DNA of 64,000 bases from Pseudomonas sp. FP453 (GTDB lineage: Bacteria; Pseudomonadota; Gammaproteobacteria; Pseudomonadales; Pseudomonadaceae), in contig NZ_CP117435.1 of the NCBI RefSeq assembly GCF_030687495.1, positions 5,336,501-5,400,500 of the forward strand. Reading direction: 5' to 3'. The notes beneath the pieces are model-generated. The model saw only the letters and a list, made by a program, of their open reading frames with translations. It ran no database searches and was not told the origin of the DNA. Position numbers and translations under genes: made by a program. Shown here piece after piece: positions 1-11,235 of this stretch. Position 1 is the stretch's first letter. Each line of letters opens with the position of its first letter.

Positions 1-171
1 CTTCTGGATCGCCTCACGCAACGACGGGCGCGACACACCAAACTGCTCCGCCAGTGCGCGCTCGGCCGGCAAGCGCTCACCCGACTTCAGCGTGCCCTCG
101 AGGATCATGCCCTCAAGCTGCTCGACAATATCGTCGGACAAACGGCGCTGACGCACCTGATCAAACCCCAT
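1..171 (-). CDS. lldR: LldR, GntR/FadR-family lactate-responsive regulator (5' part only)
   Basis: Only the first 57 codons are inside the window; the gene runs off the left edge. The reading on the minus strand starts [19 protein letters not shown] and continues into a winged-helix GntR signature ([20 protein letters not shown], then SLREAI). It is divergent from lldP. In pseudomonads a FadR-subfamily regulator in this position represses lactate genes and is released by lactate. The perfect inverted repeat in the shared intergenic region fits its operator. The effector domain is not visible, so the ligand is inferred from context. Confidence 0.85.
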   Translation of the reverse strand, partial: MGFDQVRQRRLSDDIVEQLEGMILEGTLKSGERLPAERALAEQFGVSRPSLREAIQK

Positions 172-364
172 AACTCACTCTCCACCATCCCGACCACTCG
201 CCGGGCCCTCTATTCTCGCCTATCGCAGCGCTTGCAGCACCTATCAGAGCACCCAGGATTTACCCGCTCAGATCCCCTCGCGCACCGACCTACGACCAAA
301 GTTTCGCGGGCGGCAAATTGACACACCACCCCGAAGACTCTTAACCTAGCCAACAGCGATTGTA

Positions 365-381
365 AATTGGTATTACCAATT
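365..381. promoter_or_regulatory. Probable LldR operator upstream of lldP
   Basis: The sequence AATTGGTATTACCAATT is a perfect palindrome with 8-bp arms around one central T. It matches the TTGGT-N3-ACCAA pattern known for FadR-type regulators such as LldR and PdhR. It sits 52 bp before the lldP start and about 195 bp before the lldR start, so it is well placed to control lldP. Confidence 0.75.
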
Positions 382-432
382 AACCAAGCTAACAAAAAAT
401 GCATGACCAACAACAATTAGGGGCCACCCCAT

Positions 433-2127
433 ATGCAAACCTGGCAACAGCTCTATAGCCCTCTCGGCAGCCTTGGCCTGTCCGCACTGGCCGCCGTCAT
501 TCCCATCGTATTCTTCTTTCTGGCCCTGGCCGTGTTCCGCCTCAAAGGCCACGTGGCCGGCAGCATCACCCTGGCCCTTTCGATCCTGGTGGCGATCTTT
601 GCCTTCCAGATGCCCGTGGACATGGCGCTCGCCGCCGCCGGCTACGGTTTTGCCTACGGCCTGTGGCCCATCGCGTGGATCATCGTCGCCGCCGTATTCC
701 TCTACAAATTGACCGTCAAGAGCGGCCAGTTCGAAGTCATCCGCAGCTCGGTCCTGTCGATCACTGACGACCAACGCCTGCAAGTATTGTTGATTGGCTT
801 CTGCTTCGGCGCCTTCCTCGAAGGTGCTGCCGGCTTTGGCGCCCCCGTGGCCATCACCGCCGCGCTGCTGGTGGGCCTGGGTTTCAACCCGTTGTACGCC
901 GCCGGCCTGTGCCTGATCGCCAACACCGCACCGGTGGCATTCGGCGCCCTGGGCATCCCGATCATCGTTGCTGGCCAAGTGACCGGCATCGACGCGTTCA
1001 AGATTGGCGCCATGACCGGCCGCCAACTGCCGCTGCTGTCGCTGTTCGTACCGTTCTGGCTGGTGTTCATGATGGACGGCCTGCGCGGCGTTCGTGAAAC
1101 CTGGCCGGCCGCACTGGTCGCAGGCCTGAGCTTCGCCATCACGCAGTACTTCACGTCCAACTTCATCGGCCCGGAACTGCCGGACATCACCTCGGCCCTG
1201 GCCAGCCTGATCTCCCTGACCCTGTTCCTGAAAGTCTGGCAACCCAAGCGCACCGCAGGCGCGCAGATTGCCGGCGCGACCACCAGCGCCGCCGTGACCG
1301 CCAGTGCCGGCGGCTTCGGCCTGCCGCGCAGCACCGTGGCATCGCCTTACAGCCTGGGGGAAATTTTCAAGGCCTGGTCGCCGTTCCTGATCCTGACCGT
1401 GCTGGTCACCATCTGGACCCTCAAACCGTTCAAGGCCATGTTCGCTGCTGGCGGCTCGATGTACAGCTGGGTGTTCAACTTCGCCATCCCGCACCTGGAC
1501 CAACTGGTGGTCAAGGTGGCCCCGATCGTGACCAACCCGACCGCGATTCCGGCGGTATTCAAACTGGACCCGATCTCCGCGACCGGTACGGCGATTTTCT
1601 TCTCCGCGCTGATCTCGATGCTGGTGCTGAAAATCGACATCAAAACTGGTCTTACCACTTTAAAAGAAACCTTCTACGAGCTGCGCTGGCCGATCCTGTC
1701 CATCGGCATGGTGCTGGCCTTTGCCTTCGTCACCAACTACTCCGGCATGTCGTCCACCATGGCGCTGGTCTTGGCCGGCACGGGCGCAGCCTTCCCGTTC
1801 TTCTCGCCTTTCCTCGGCTGGCTGGGGGTTTTCCTGACAGGCTCGGACACCTCGTCCAACGCCCTGTTCAGCTCGCTGCAAGCCACCACTGCGCACCAGA
1901 TCGGCGTCAATGACACCCTGCTGGTCGCGGCAAACACCAGCGGCGGCGTGACCGGCAAGATGATCTCGCCGCAATCGATCGCCGTGGCGTGCGCAGCCAC
2001 TGGCCTGGTCGGCAAGGAATCGGACCTGTTCCGCTTCACGCTCAAGCACAGCCTGTTCTTTGCCACCATCGTCGGCCTGATCACCCTGGCCCAGGCCTAC
2101 TGGTTCACCGGTATGCTGGTGCACTAA
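433..2127 (+). CDS. lldP: L-lactate permease LldP
   Basis: A 564-residue integral membrane protein of the lactate permease family, the usual length for LldP. It brings L- and D-lactate (and probably glycolate) into the cell with protons. The protein is almost wholly hydrophobic, with many predicted transmembrane helices. It carries the family's glycine-rich stretch [17 protein letters not shown] near residues 125-140 and the conserved [14 protein letters not shown] segment near residue 470. The start ATG lies in a CAT-ATG context after a GGGG-rich leader. Seventy bases downstream the dehydrogenase gene begins on the same strand, so the two are probably one operon under LldR. Confidence 0.93.
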   Translation: MQTWQQLYSPLGSLGLSALAAVIPIVFFFLALAVFRLKGHVAGSITLALSILVAIFAFQMPVDMALAAAGYGFAYGLWPIAWIIVAAVFLYKLTVKSGQFEVIRSSVLSITDDQRLQVLLIGFCFGAFLEGAAGFGAPVAITAALLVGLGFNPLYAAGLCLIANTAPVAFGALGIPIIVAGQVTGIDAFKIGAMTGRQLPLLSLFVPFWLVFMMDGLRGVRETWPAALVAGLSFAITQYFTSNFIGPELPDITSALASLISLTLFLKVWQPKRTAGAQIAGATTSAAVTASAGGFGLPRSTVASPYSLGEIFKAWSPFLILTVLVTIWTLKPFKAMFAAGGSMYSWVFNFAIPHLDQLVVKVAPIVTNPTAIPAVFKLDPISATGTAIFFSALISMLVLKIDIKTGLTTLKETFYELRWPILSIGMVLAFAFVTNYSGMSSTMALVLAGTGAAFPFFSPFLGWLGVFLTGSDTSSNALFSSLQATTAHQIGVNDTLLVAANTSGGVTGKMISPQSIAVACAATGLVGKESDLFRFTLKHSLFFATIVGLITLAQAYWFTGMLVH

Positions 2128-2197
2128 GGCCTGCACGCAATAGAGTAAGAATCGACGCCGGACCACCATTCCGGCGTCAGCTATTTCTGGAGGACCG

Positions 2198-5008
<2,811 letters not shown>

Positions 5009-5031
5009 CCCAGCAAAAAAACCGAACCCCT

Positions 5032-5075
5032 GCGCCCCAGCGCAGTCATCTGCATAGGCCTCGGCGAACGAGGCC
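5032..5075 (+). terminator. Possible terminator hairpins after dld
   Basis: Two short inverted repeats follow the dld stop: TGCGC/GCGCA and, at 5057-5075, GGCCTCG/CGAGGCC with a 5-base loop. No clear T-tract follows, so termination is possible rather than shown. Confidence 0.35.
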
Positions 5076-5144
5076 CCTCAGTGATGTCGCTGGCAACCCG
5101 TGAACGCCAGCAGCGTCGAGCCCTTTTGCGCAAGGAGATACCCT

Positions 5145-5423
5145 ATGAAGCGTTCCGCTCTTGCTGGCTTGTTCATCACCGCTGCGATGCTGGCCTCCCC
5201 CGTTTTCGCTGCCGGTGACAAAGACCTGTGCGAGATCAACCTCAACAAAATCAACGACGGTAAAGCGACGCTCGCCACCGACAGCACTGGTAAAAGTGGC
5301 GAGATCGACACAGCCGTCGCGTCGGCCAAGGCCGCCCATGCCGCAGGTGATGACAAAAAGTGCATCGAGATCACCTCCAAGGCCCTGCAGGATCTGCAGA
5401 ACAGCGAGAAAGGCGGCCAATAG
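5145..5423 (+). CDS. Small exported protein of unknown function
   Basis: A 92-residue protein with a clear signal peptide (MKRSALAGLFITAAMLASPV, cleavage after AFAAG region). The mature part of about 70 residues is charged and has two cysteines (DLCEIN and KKCIEI), which may form a disulfide in the periplasm. The start at 5145 is chosen over an in-frame ATG 15 codons upstream because AAGGAG lies 7 bases before it and the signal peptide begins there. No family was recognised. It lies alone between dld and ssrA and has its own terminator. Confidence 0.75.
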   Translation: MKRSALAGLFITAAMLASPVFAAGDKDLCEINLNKINDGKATLATDSTGKSGEIDTAVASAKAAHAAGDDKKCIEITSKALQDLQNSEKGGQ

Positions 5424-5440
5424 GCGCCTCACCCGCTCGA

Positions 5441-5462
5441 GGCCAACCTTCGGGTTGGCCTT
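5441..5462 (+). terminator. Rho-independent-type terminator of the small exported protein gene
   Basis: GGCCAACC-TTCG-GGTTGGCC is a perfect 8-bp stem with a stable UUCG tetraloop, followed by TT. It lies 17 bases after the stop codon. Confidence 0.7.
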
Positions 5463-5527
5463 CCGTGACGGTTTGGCGTACACTGCACAGGCTTGTCACT
5501 CACTATGAAACAACGAGTTACAAGCAC

Positions 5528-5924
5528 GGGGCCGTTTAGGATTCGACGCCGGTTGCGAAACTTTAGGTGCATGCCGAGTTGGTAACAGAACTCGTAAATC
5601 CACTGTTGCAACTTCTTATAGTTGCCAATGACGAAAACTACGGCCAGGAATTCGCTCTCGCTGCGTAAGCAGCCTTAGCCCTGAGCTTCTGGTACCTTCG
5701 GGTCCAGCAATCACCAGGGGATGTCTGTAAACCCAAAGTGATTGTCATATAGAACAGAATCGCCGTGCAGTACGTTGTGGACGAAGCGGCTAAAACTTAC
5801 ACAACTCGCCCAAAGCACCCTGCCCTTCGGGTCGCTGAGGGTTAACTTAATAGAAACGGCTACGCATGTAGTACCGACAGCGGAGTACTGGCGGACGGGG
5901 GTTCAAATCCCCCCGGCTCCACCA
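5528..5924 (+). ncRNA. ssrA: tmRNA (transfer-messenger RNA)
   Basis: The 5' end GGGGCCGTTTAGGATTCGAC and the 3' end CCCCCCGGCTCCACCA form the tRNA-like acceptor and T-arm (GGTTCAAATCC). The tag frame at 5624-5668 reads ANDENYGQEFALAA then TAA, the known Pseudomonas tag. tmRNA frees stalled ribosomes and marks the unfinished protein for breakdown. The CCA end is encoded. The last 18 bases of the gene are also part of the attachment site of the island that follows. Confidence 0.97.
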
Positions 5925-5927
5925 ATT
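5907..5927. repeat. attL, left attachment site of the genomic island
   Basis: A 21-bp sequence covering the T-arm/acceptor end of ssrA (core CCCCCCGGCTCCACCAATT) recurs exactly at 27102-27122. The integrase gene lies 170 bp inside. tmRNA 3' ends are classic targets of P4-type integrases, which leave the RNA intact. Confidence 0.9.
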
Positions 5928-5946
5928 TGTCTTCCCGGGAAGACCC

Positions 5947-5992
5947 AAAAAAGCCGTAAAGCCTAGATAAATCAAAGCTTTACGGCTTTTTT
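5947..5992 (+). terminator. Island-borne terminator now serving ssrA
   Basis: AAAAAAGCCGTAAAGC and GCTTTACGGCTTTTTT form a 16-bp perfect stem around a 14-base loop, ending in a T-run. It lies 22 bases after the tmRNA CCA, inside the island, and replaces the chromosomal terminator displaced to 27133-27159. Confidence 0.85.
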
Positions 5993-6038
5993 CTTGCCCG
6001 CGTTTTCCCACCTAATCCCAGGGCATCCCACTGTTGAC

Positions 6039-6057
6039 GGGGGCACATATGGGGGCA
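6039..6057. repeat. Left arm-type repeat (paired GGGGGCA)
   Basis: GGGGGCACATATGGGGGCA matches 17 of 19 bases of a sequence near the right end (27025-27043) in the same orientation. Each unit contains two GGGGGCA copies 12 bp apart. An inverted TGCCCCC lies at 6090-6096 just before the integrase start. The likely role is binding of integrase arm domain or excisionase. Confidence 0.6.
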
Positions 6058-6097
6058 TAAAACGCTCATCAGCTCGCTCGGAGAGGATGTGCCCCCA

Positions 6098-7303
6098 ATG
6101 CCCCTGAAAGACACCAACTGCCGTAACGCCAAGCCCCAGGACAAGCCATACCGCCTGTACGACGAACAAGGTTTGTACCTTGAAGTGCAGCCCAACGGAG
6201 GCCGTTACTGGCGCTTGAAGTACCGCTTTCTGGGAAAGGAAAAGCGCCTGGCGCTTGGTGTTTATCCTGAGGTCGGCCTGCAGGAGGCCCGGCGCAAGCG
6301 TGATGACGCTCGTGTTCAGCTTGCCGGCGGCCAAGACCCTTCGCTGCAACGGCGTATGGCCAAGGTGGTCAGCCAGCTTGATCACCAGCACACCTTTGAG
6401 TCGGTTGCCACGCAGTGGCTGAGTATTCGCGAGTCATCCTGGGATCCCGAGTACACCCGCACGGTGCGGCAGCGTCTTGAGCTCAATGCCTACCCCTGGC
6501 TGGGAAAACTCCCGATCAGCAGCATCAGCACGCCCATGCTGGTCGAAAACCTGCAGCGCATCATCAAGCGCGGCGCTCGCGAGACGGCGCGTCGTGTTGC
6601 CCAGATCTACAAACAGATTTTCGAGTTCGCCGAAGCTGCCGGCATCACCCCACCCAACCAGATCGGGAATCTCGCGCGAACTCTCCCAGCCAAGCGGGTG
6701 AAACACTTTGCTGCCGTGACCGACCCTGAAAAGCTCGGCGCTCTGCTTAAAGCACTGGATAGCTACACGGGTACACTGCCTGTTTGTTGTGCGCTCAAAC
6801 TGGCCCCGTTGCTGTTCTGCCGGCCCGGAGACCTGCGACACATGGAGTGGTTGGAGGTCAACCTGGATGCTGGCGAGTGGTTGATTCCCGGCCACAAGAT
6901 GAAAGGGCTCACTGTTACCAAAGAGGATCGCCCGGATCATTTGGTTCCTCTCAGCCAACAAGCGGTCGCGGTCCTGCGCGAGCTGAAACCACTCACCGGT
7001 AGACATCGATACGCCTTCCCCTCAGCCCGAGGAGGCGACCGACCGATGTCCAACAACGCCGTCCTCAGCGCGTTACGCCGCATGGACATCAGCGGCGACG
7101 AAATGACAGGCCACGGCTTTCGTGCGACAGCGAGAACCATAGGCGCTGAGGTGCTGGGGTTTCGCCCCGATCTTCTGGAGCATCAGCTTGCTCACACGGT
7201 AAAAAATCCGCTGGGACGTGCGTACGACCGAACCTCATTTTTGCCTGAGCGACGCGACATGATGCAGCGCTGGTCAGATTACCTAGATGCTATTAAGGCC
7301 TGA
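6098..7303 (+). CDS. P4-type tyrosine integrase
   Basis: A 401-residue site-specific recombinase of the phage P4 family. It has an N-terminal DUF4102-like arm-binding domain (PLKDTNCRNAKPQDK; residues 1-90), a core-binding domain (about 100-190) and a catalytic domain with Arg242 (RPGDLR), His339-x-x-Arg342 (HGFRA), the LEHQLAH histidine region near 362-366 and the nucleophile Tyr376 (AYDRTSF). The ATG at 6098 is chosen over a GTG at 6089 because GGAGAGG ends at 6086, 11 bases upstream, and because family members start MPL-D. It sits next to attL in ssrA and should catalyse insertion and excision of the island. Confidence 0.93.
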   Translation: MPLKDTNCRNAKPQDKPYRLYDEQGLYLEVQPNGGRYWRLKYRFLGKEKRLALGVYPEVGLQEARRKRDDARVQLAGGQDPSLQRRMAKVVSQLDHQHTFESVATQWLSIRESSWDPEYTRTVRQRLELNAYPWLGKLPISSISTPMLVENLQRIIKRGARETARRVAQIYKQIFEFAEAAGITPPNQIGNLARTLPAKRVKHFAAVTDPEKLGALLKALDSYTGTLPVCCALKLAPLLFCRPGDLRHMEWLEVNLDAGEWLIPGHKMKGLTVTKEDRPDHLVPLSQQAVAVLRELKPLTGRHRYAFPSARGGDRPMSNNAVLSALRRMDISGDEMTGHGFRATARTIGAEVLGFRPDLLEHQLAHTVKNPLGRAYDRTSFLPERRDMMQRWSDYLDAIKA

Positions 7304-7763
7304 GCTCATAGCGTGGGCTTGCAATACCGATCCCCACTTGGTAAAAATATGGCATCCTTCGGACGTTCATAGGACTCCGTGGGATCGTCACGCTGCCCCG
7401 GTTACGGCGTTAAAAATCCGAAGTCCATCTGTTGTTAGCAAATGGACTTTCTGGCTACCTCATCGGGGTTTTGCCAGCATCTCGCAAGGCCTTTTGTGCC
7501 TGCTCGTCAGCAGCAAGGCTGCTAAAGAAACGTACGGGCACCTATACCGTACCAGCAGGATCTTTCCTCTCCCCCACGCCAAAGACATAGCTTCAGCTGT
7601 CATACGCACAGCTGCCGCCGGCACTAAATCTCGGAGGCCCATAACACGAGGCCCGACAAACGCCCCTGCTTTGCAGTAGGAAAATCCGAGCGCCACTCCC
7701 AACACATATGCGTATTGCAGCACTTGAGGACTGCTGCAGCGCCACCATCTGAGCACCAATCAA
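7304..7763. other. Gap without a convincing gene
   Basis: About 460 bp between the integrase and the AlpA gene. Open frames on both strands exist (for example minus 7460-7759, 99 residues, hydrophobic) but have no good ribosome site and no recognised family. The minus-strand frame is the only one I would not rule out. Confidence 0.4.
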
Positions 7764-8003
7764 ATGTCAGCACGAACTATTGCACCAGGCCCAGAGGAAA
7801 CGCGTTTCCTTCGCCTGCCCGAGGTTGAGCTCGCGGTCGGTAAAAAGCGATCCACGATTTATCGCGACATAGCAGCAGGTAAATTCCCTGCCCCATATGA
7901 CCTAGGCAGCAGCAGATCGGTTGGCTGGCTCAGCACGGAGATATCTGCCTGGATCCTGAGTCGGCCGCGCGTGCAGCTCCGCGGAGGGCATAACAATGAC
8001 TAA
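7764..8003 (+). CDS. AlpA-family DNA-binding regulator
   Basis: A 79-residue protein with the AlpA/MerR-like helix-turn-helix: FLRLPEVELAVGKKRSTIYR, then a short wing ending in SVGWLSTEISAWILSR. AlpA proteins act as excisionase or as activators of the integrase gene in P4-like elements and islands, and typically lie near the integrase as here. The stop overlaps the start of the next gene by 8 bp, so the two are translationally coupled. Confidence 0.87.
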   Translation: MSARTIAPGPEETRFLRLPEVELAVGKKRSTIYRDIAAGKFPAPYDLGSSRSVGWLSTEISAWILSRPRVQLRGGHNND

Positions 8004-8586
8004 CGTATCAGCCCCACTGCGCGCGCAGACCCAGTGGTTCCATGTTTTCAGGGCAATGATTGATCAGGGCGACGTCGCCCGAATTGGGCCCCATGCGTTT
8101 ACGGTTTATGCCGTCATCAAGGCACACGCCAACTTCGACCATGGCTTATCGAAACCGGGCATTCAACGGATTTCCGAACAGTCTGGAGTCAGTCAGGCAC
8201 AGGTCAAACGGGCACTAGTTGTTCTCGAAAAAGCCGGCTTCATCACGAAGAAAAAGTTCGGCCGATCCAATCACTACACCTTACGCGAAAAGGTGCAAGT
8301 CACTCAGGCCGGCTTACCACATAAGGTAGTAACCTGGGATTACGTGCCAAATCTCGCACATCAGACCGTTACGGACCTCAAAAAAGCTATGAACGCTGGC
8401 GATATCGCAAGTACGCGAATACTGAGCATCGAGCATCTGAATATACAAATCAACCTGGCAGGCGGAAATTCACAAATCAATTTAGGCTCATTGCAAACTG
8501 ACCTAGATCGACTGCCAGCCGGCATTCGAGAAACGCTGCGTAGAAATCTTAATCGCCGTACCGATCTTATACACAGCTCAGAGTGA
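7996..8586 (+). CDS. Helix-turn-helix protein, possible replication or control protein of the island
   Basis: A 196-residue protein. Residues 15-95 read as a winged helix (FTVYAVIKAHANFDHGLSKP, ISEQSGVSQAQVKRALVVLE, then KAGFI) like the N-terminal helix-turn-helix of plasmid replication proteins and MarR-like folds. The C-terminal half is polar with no recognised domain. It overlaps the AlpA gene and its last codons lie within a 36-bp palindrome. It could regulate the island or start its replication; the sequence alone does not decide. Confidence 0.75.
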   Translation: MTNVSAPLRAQTQWFHVFRAMIDQGDVARIGPHAFTVYAVIKAHANFDHGLSKPGIQRISEQSGVSQAQVKRALVVLEKAGFITKKKFGRSNHYTLREKVQVTQAGLPHKVVTWDYVPNLAHQTVTDLKKAMNAGDIASTRILSIEHLNIQINLAGGNSQINLGSLQTDLDRLPAGIRETLRRNLNRRTDLIHSSE

Positions 8587-8607
8587 TACGTATCACTCTG
8601 AGCTGTG
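8572..8607. repeat. 36-bp perfect palindrome
   Basis: The arm CACAGCTCAGAGTGATAC is followed directly by its exact reverse complement, with no loop. The stop codon of the preceding gene lies inside it. No T-tract follows, so it is not an ordinary terminator. Confidence 0.85.
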
Positions 8608-8615
8608 ATGGATCC

Positions 8616-8642
8616 GGATAGAGCTCTCCTAGAGCTCTATCC
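8616..8642. repeat. 27-bp inverted repeat next to the palindrome
   Basis: GGATAGAGCTCT, a 3-base spacer and AGAGCTCTATCC: 12-bp perfect arms, starting 8 bp after the first palindrome. A weaker third hairpin (GGGTTC/GAGCCC with one G-U pair) lies at 8654-8670 and is followed by an A-rich stretch. Confidence 0.8.
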
Positions 8643-8875
8643 AAATCAAAATTGGGTTCAGGCTGAGCCCCTAAAAAGAAAGAATTAAAAAATAAAAGAA
8701 CAGCTAGACGAGTCGGCGCGAGAACACTGCGATGCCGTTACTCGCCTCCGCCTTCAGCAACTGAAACTAGATCAACCACCGAGCCGACACCAAACGCGGT
8801 ACATTTACACCAATCGAGCACGACCGACAGTGCCGGAATGGAGCGACCAGGCCGGTTTGAAAGGGAATTGGGGTT

Positions 8876-9031
8876 ATGAACAAAAAATCGCTTTCCGAAC
8901 GGGGTATCTGCAGCAGGTACATCGCCCCCGTTATTCAGCAAGCCGTCTGGAGCATACACAAGCAGGTAATCCAGCCCGCTCAGGTGAATGAACAACTGAC
9001 CGACGCCCAGGCCCAGCAGGCCGTGGCATGA
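8876..9031 (+). CDS. 51-residue peptide resembling the N-terminus of type I restriction subunit HsdR
   Basis: The frame starts MNKKSLSERGICSRYIAPVI and ends QAQQAVA. The opening closely recalls the start of HsdR (MNKK-LSERDIC-KFI-PA). Nothing of the nuclease or motor remains, so it is either a decayed remnant left by recombination or a new small gene made from one. Its stop overlaps the RT start as ATGA, which suggests translational coupling. No strong ribosome site is visible; GGGAATTGGGG lies just upstream. Confidence 0.5.
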   Translation: MNKKSLSERGICSRYIAPVIQQAVWSIHKQVIQPAQVNEQLTDAQAQQAVA

Positions 9032-11235
9032 GCATTGTTGACGCCCGCTACGAGCGGTTAATGCCATCATTTGACCTGCTGGCAGATGAAGTAGTTCTGG
9101 CTCAAGCCTGGAAAAAAACCGACACCTACATTCGCAGACATAACTGGTATGCCGACATTCTGGAACTGGAGCAGGTTTCTCTGCTGCTACCGCAAACACT
9201 TAAAGAGTGGCAGCGGCAGGTTTCCACTGGCGACCACAGTACAGCAAGCCCATTGCGTCTGGTGCCAGCCCCAAAGAATGGCAAGTGGTATTTTCCATCG
9301 AAGGCTGAAGGCGGCGACTGGAAATTCAAACCCGTACTTAAAGATGATGACACAGTACAAAATGAACCAGATTTACGTCCGTTAGCCCATATCAGCATTC
9401 GTGAGCAGGTTTTGGCTTCTGCCGTCATGCTATGTCTCGCGGACGCAGTAGAAACACTACAAGGTAATACTGATCCCGCGAGCTACGGCAGCAAGGCCCA
9501 AGCCAGGCAGCGCGTTTGCAGCTACGGCAATCGGCTGTTCTGCGACTGGCTTGAAGAGTCTGATGGCAAACAGCACGCACGCTTTCGGTGGGGCAATGCC
9601 ACAACTTATTCGCAGTTTTTCGTGGACTATGAGCGCTTCTTAGAGCGCCCCGCAGAGGTTTGTCGCGAAGCACTGCCCAGCCTGCATGACGAGCGTCTGT
9701 TTGTGGTCAAGCTTGATCTGGCCCAGTTTTATGATTGTGTTGATCAGTCTTCGGTGGTCGACCGCTTAAGGATGCTGTATCAGCGTTATACCAAAGATTT
9801 TGCTATCCCTTATTCCGAGGATGAGGCTACACCGTTCTGGCAAGCGGCTGAGAAGATTCTTAGCTGGCAATGGCAACACAGCGACTCAGATAATCGCAGC
9901 GATCTCAAATTAGGCTTGCCTCAGGGTTTGGTGGCGAGCGGCTTCTTTGCCAACGCTTATATGCATGATTTCGACCAGATGGTCGTTGCGCGAATACGCA
10001 GAAAGACTCGCATTCGTATGAGTTCCACAGGTATTAGGATTAGGCTGCTTGACTACTGTCGCTATGTCGATGACATGCGCTTAGTCGTGGCCATTTCGAA
10101 TGAATCAGCACAAGATTTAGCGCTTGAAACACTTGCGAAAAGTATAAGCAAGTGGGCTAACAAGCGTATCAAAGAGTGTTTCGCGGACGCGGCCAATTGT
10201 TTGGAAATCAAACAAGAAAAGTCTGAAGCAGTCGCTTGGGAAGACTTCGCCGTTCAGGGCAGTACCTCCCGCTTTATGCGAGGCGTGAATGGGCAAATCA
10301 GCACAGCCCCCGATCCCGCGACTTTGCTGCAAGCTACCGGCAGCCTGGATCACTTACTTTGGCTTGCCGACGCACTGGATGATGCCAACGATGTCGATGA
10401 GAACCCCTTATCGCTGGCCCGTATATCCCTGCCGAGAGCGGACGTGCGTGACGATACCGTCAAACGCTTTGCGGCCAATCGATTACGCCAAGTGCTACGC
10501 ATGCGCCGCAGCATGGCCGATCCAGAGCTACCCGCCGAGGATGCGCTGACCAATATTGAAGTCAGTGAGCGCCAGGCACTTGATCATGAAATGGAAACGA
10601 TTGCCCGTAAGCTGATCGCTTGCTGGTCACGCAACCCTGCCCTGGCCAGCGTTCTGCGCTGCGGCTTGGACATATTTCCCTCTGCCAAGCTCCTGCGACC
10701 GGTTCTTCAGGCATTGATGCTGAAGCTAGAGCCCGCCGCACCTCAATCCGAGCGGGAAGTCGCGTTGTTTGTGCTTGCTGATCTGCTCAGGGCCGGCGCA
10801 GTAGAAACAGGGCTGCACCGTCCCGAAAGCTACCCAGAGTCGGCGGACATAACTGGCTATCGCAAGGAGTTGCTGCAGGCAGCACTAGAGGCAACTGAGA
10901 ACGCTACACTCCCGTGGTATCTGCATCAGCAGGCTGCACTCTTTCTGGCTGTCATGCAGTACCCAGTTACTTTGCCGCCCACTAGAGAATTGGCTTCCTA
11001 TAGAACACTGCATGACGCTTTACGCCTTACGCCGCCAACGACCGCAGAAGCTTCCAACGCACTCACCGCCGGGCTGCTTGTGATGCGAATTACCGGTCAG
11101 CGGGATAAGTTCATCATTTGGTTGAGTAATTGGCTGCAAAAGCTGAAGACCAAGGAGGCCCAAAAGCTGATTGATGATATTGCAATGATAGATACCCGAA
11201 TTCTTGGAGAGTTACATGGTGCATGGTGTGAGTAA
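9028..11235 (+). CDS. Reverse transcriptase of the defence-associated (UG/DRT) kind
   Basis: A 735-residue protein with the reverse transcriptase palm: motif A KLDLAQFYDCVD (Asp230), GLPQG at residues 296-300, and the catalytic YVDD at 346-349 (DYCRYVDDMRLVV). The N-terminal part (LRPLAHISIREQVLASAVM near residues 115-135) fits bacterial unknown-group reverse transcriptases; there is no maturase or group II intron domain. The C-terminal 350 residues are mostly helical with no recognised domain. The nitrilase gene begins 20 bp before its stop. In described DRT type 1 systems a nitrilase domain is fused to the RT; here it is separate. A role in phage defence is inferred from family and island setting. 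Confidence 0.87.
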   Translation: MSIVDARYERLMPSFDLLADEVVLAQAWKKTDTYIRRHNWYADILELEQVSLLLPQTLKEWQRQVSTGDHSTASPLRLVPAPKNGKWYFPSKAEGGDWKFKPVLKDDDTVQNEPDLRPLAHISIREQVLASAVMLCLADAVETLQGNTDPASYGSKAQARQRVCSYGNRLFCDWLEESDGKQHARFRWGNATTYSQFFVDYERFLERPAEVCREALPSLHDERLFVVKLDLAQFYDCVDQSSVVDRLRMLYQRYTKDFAIPYSEDEATPFWQAAEKILSWQWQHSDSDNRSDLKLGLPQGLVASGFFANAYMHDFDQMVVARIRRKTRIRMSSTGIRIRLLDYCRYVDDMRLVVAISNESAQDLALETLAKSISKWANKRIKECFADAANCLEIKQEKSEAVAWEDFAVQGSTSRFMRGVNGQISTAPDPATLLQATGSLDHLLWLADALDDANDVDENPLSLARISLPRADVRDDTVKRFAANRLRQVLRMRRSMADPELPAEDALTNIEVSERQALDHEMETIARKLIACWSRNPALASVLRCGLDIFPSAKLLRPVLQALMLKLEPAAPQSEREVALFVLADLLRAGAVETGLHRPESYPESADITGYRKELLQAALEATENATLPWYLHQQAALFLAVMQYPVTLPPTRELASYRTLHDALRLTPPTTAEASNALTAGLLVMRITGQRDKFIIWLSNWLQKLKTKEAQKLIDDIAMIDTRILGELHGAWCE

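Noticed and set aside
373..1503. 376-codon minus-strand open frame
   Set aside because: Antisense to lldP and crosses the LldR operator; no protein-like features.
7460..7759. 99-codon minus-strand frame in the gap after the integrase
   Set aside because: Hydrophobic and faintly reminiscent of small P4-type proteins, but no ribosome site and no firm family match.
11204..11235. Reading RT and nitrilase as one gene broken by a frameshift
   Set aside because: The nitrilase gene has its own ATG with GGAGA at good spacing, and all other joints in the operon are overlaps, so separate cistrons are the simpler reading. Given other indels in the window, it is not fully excluded.
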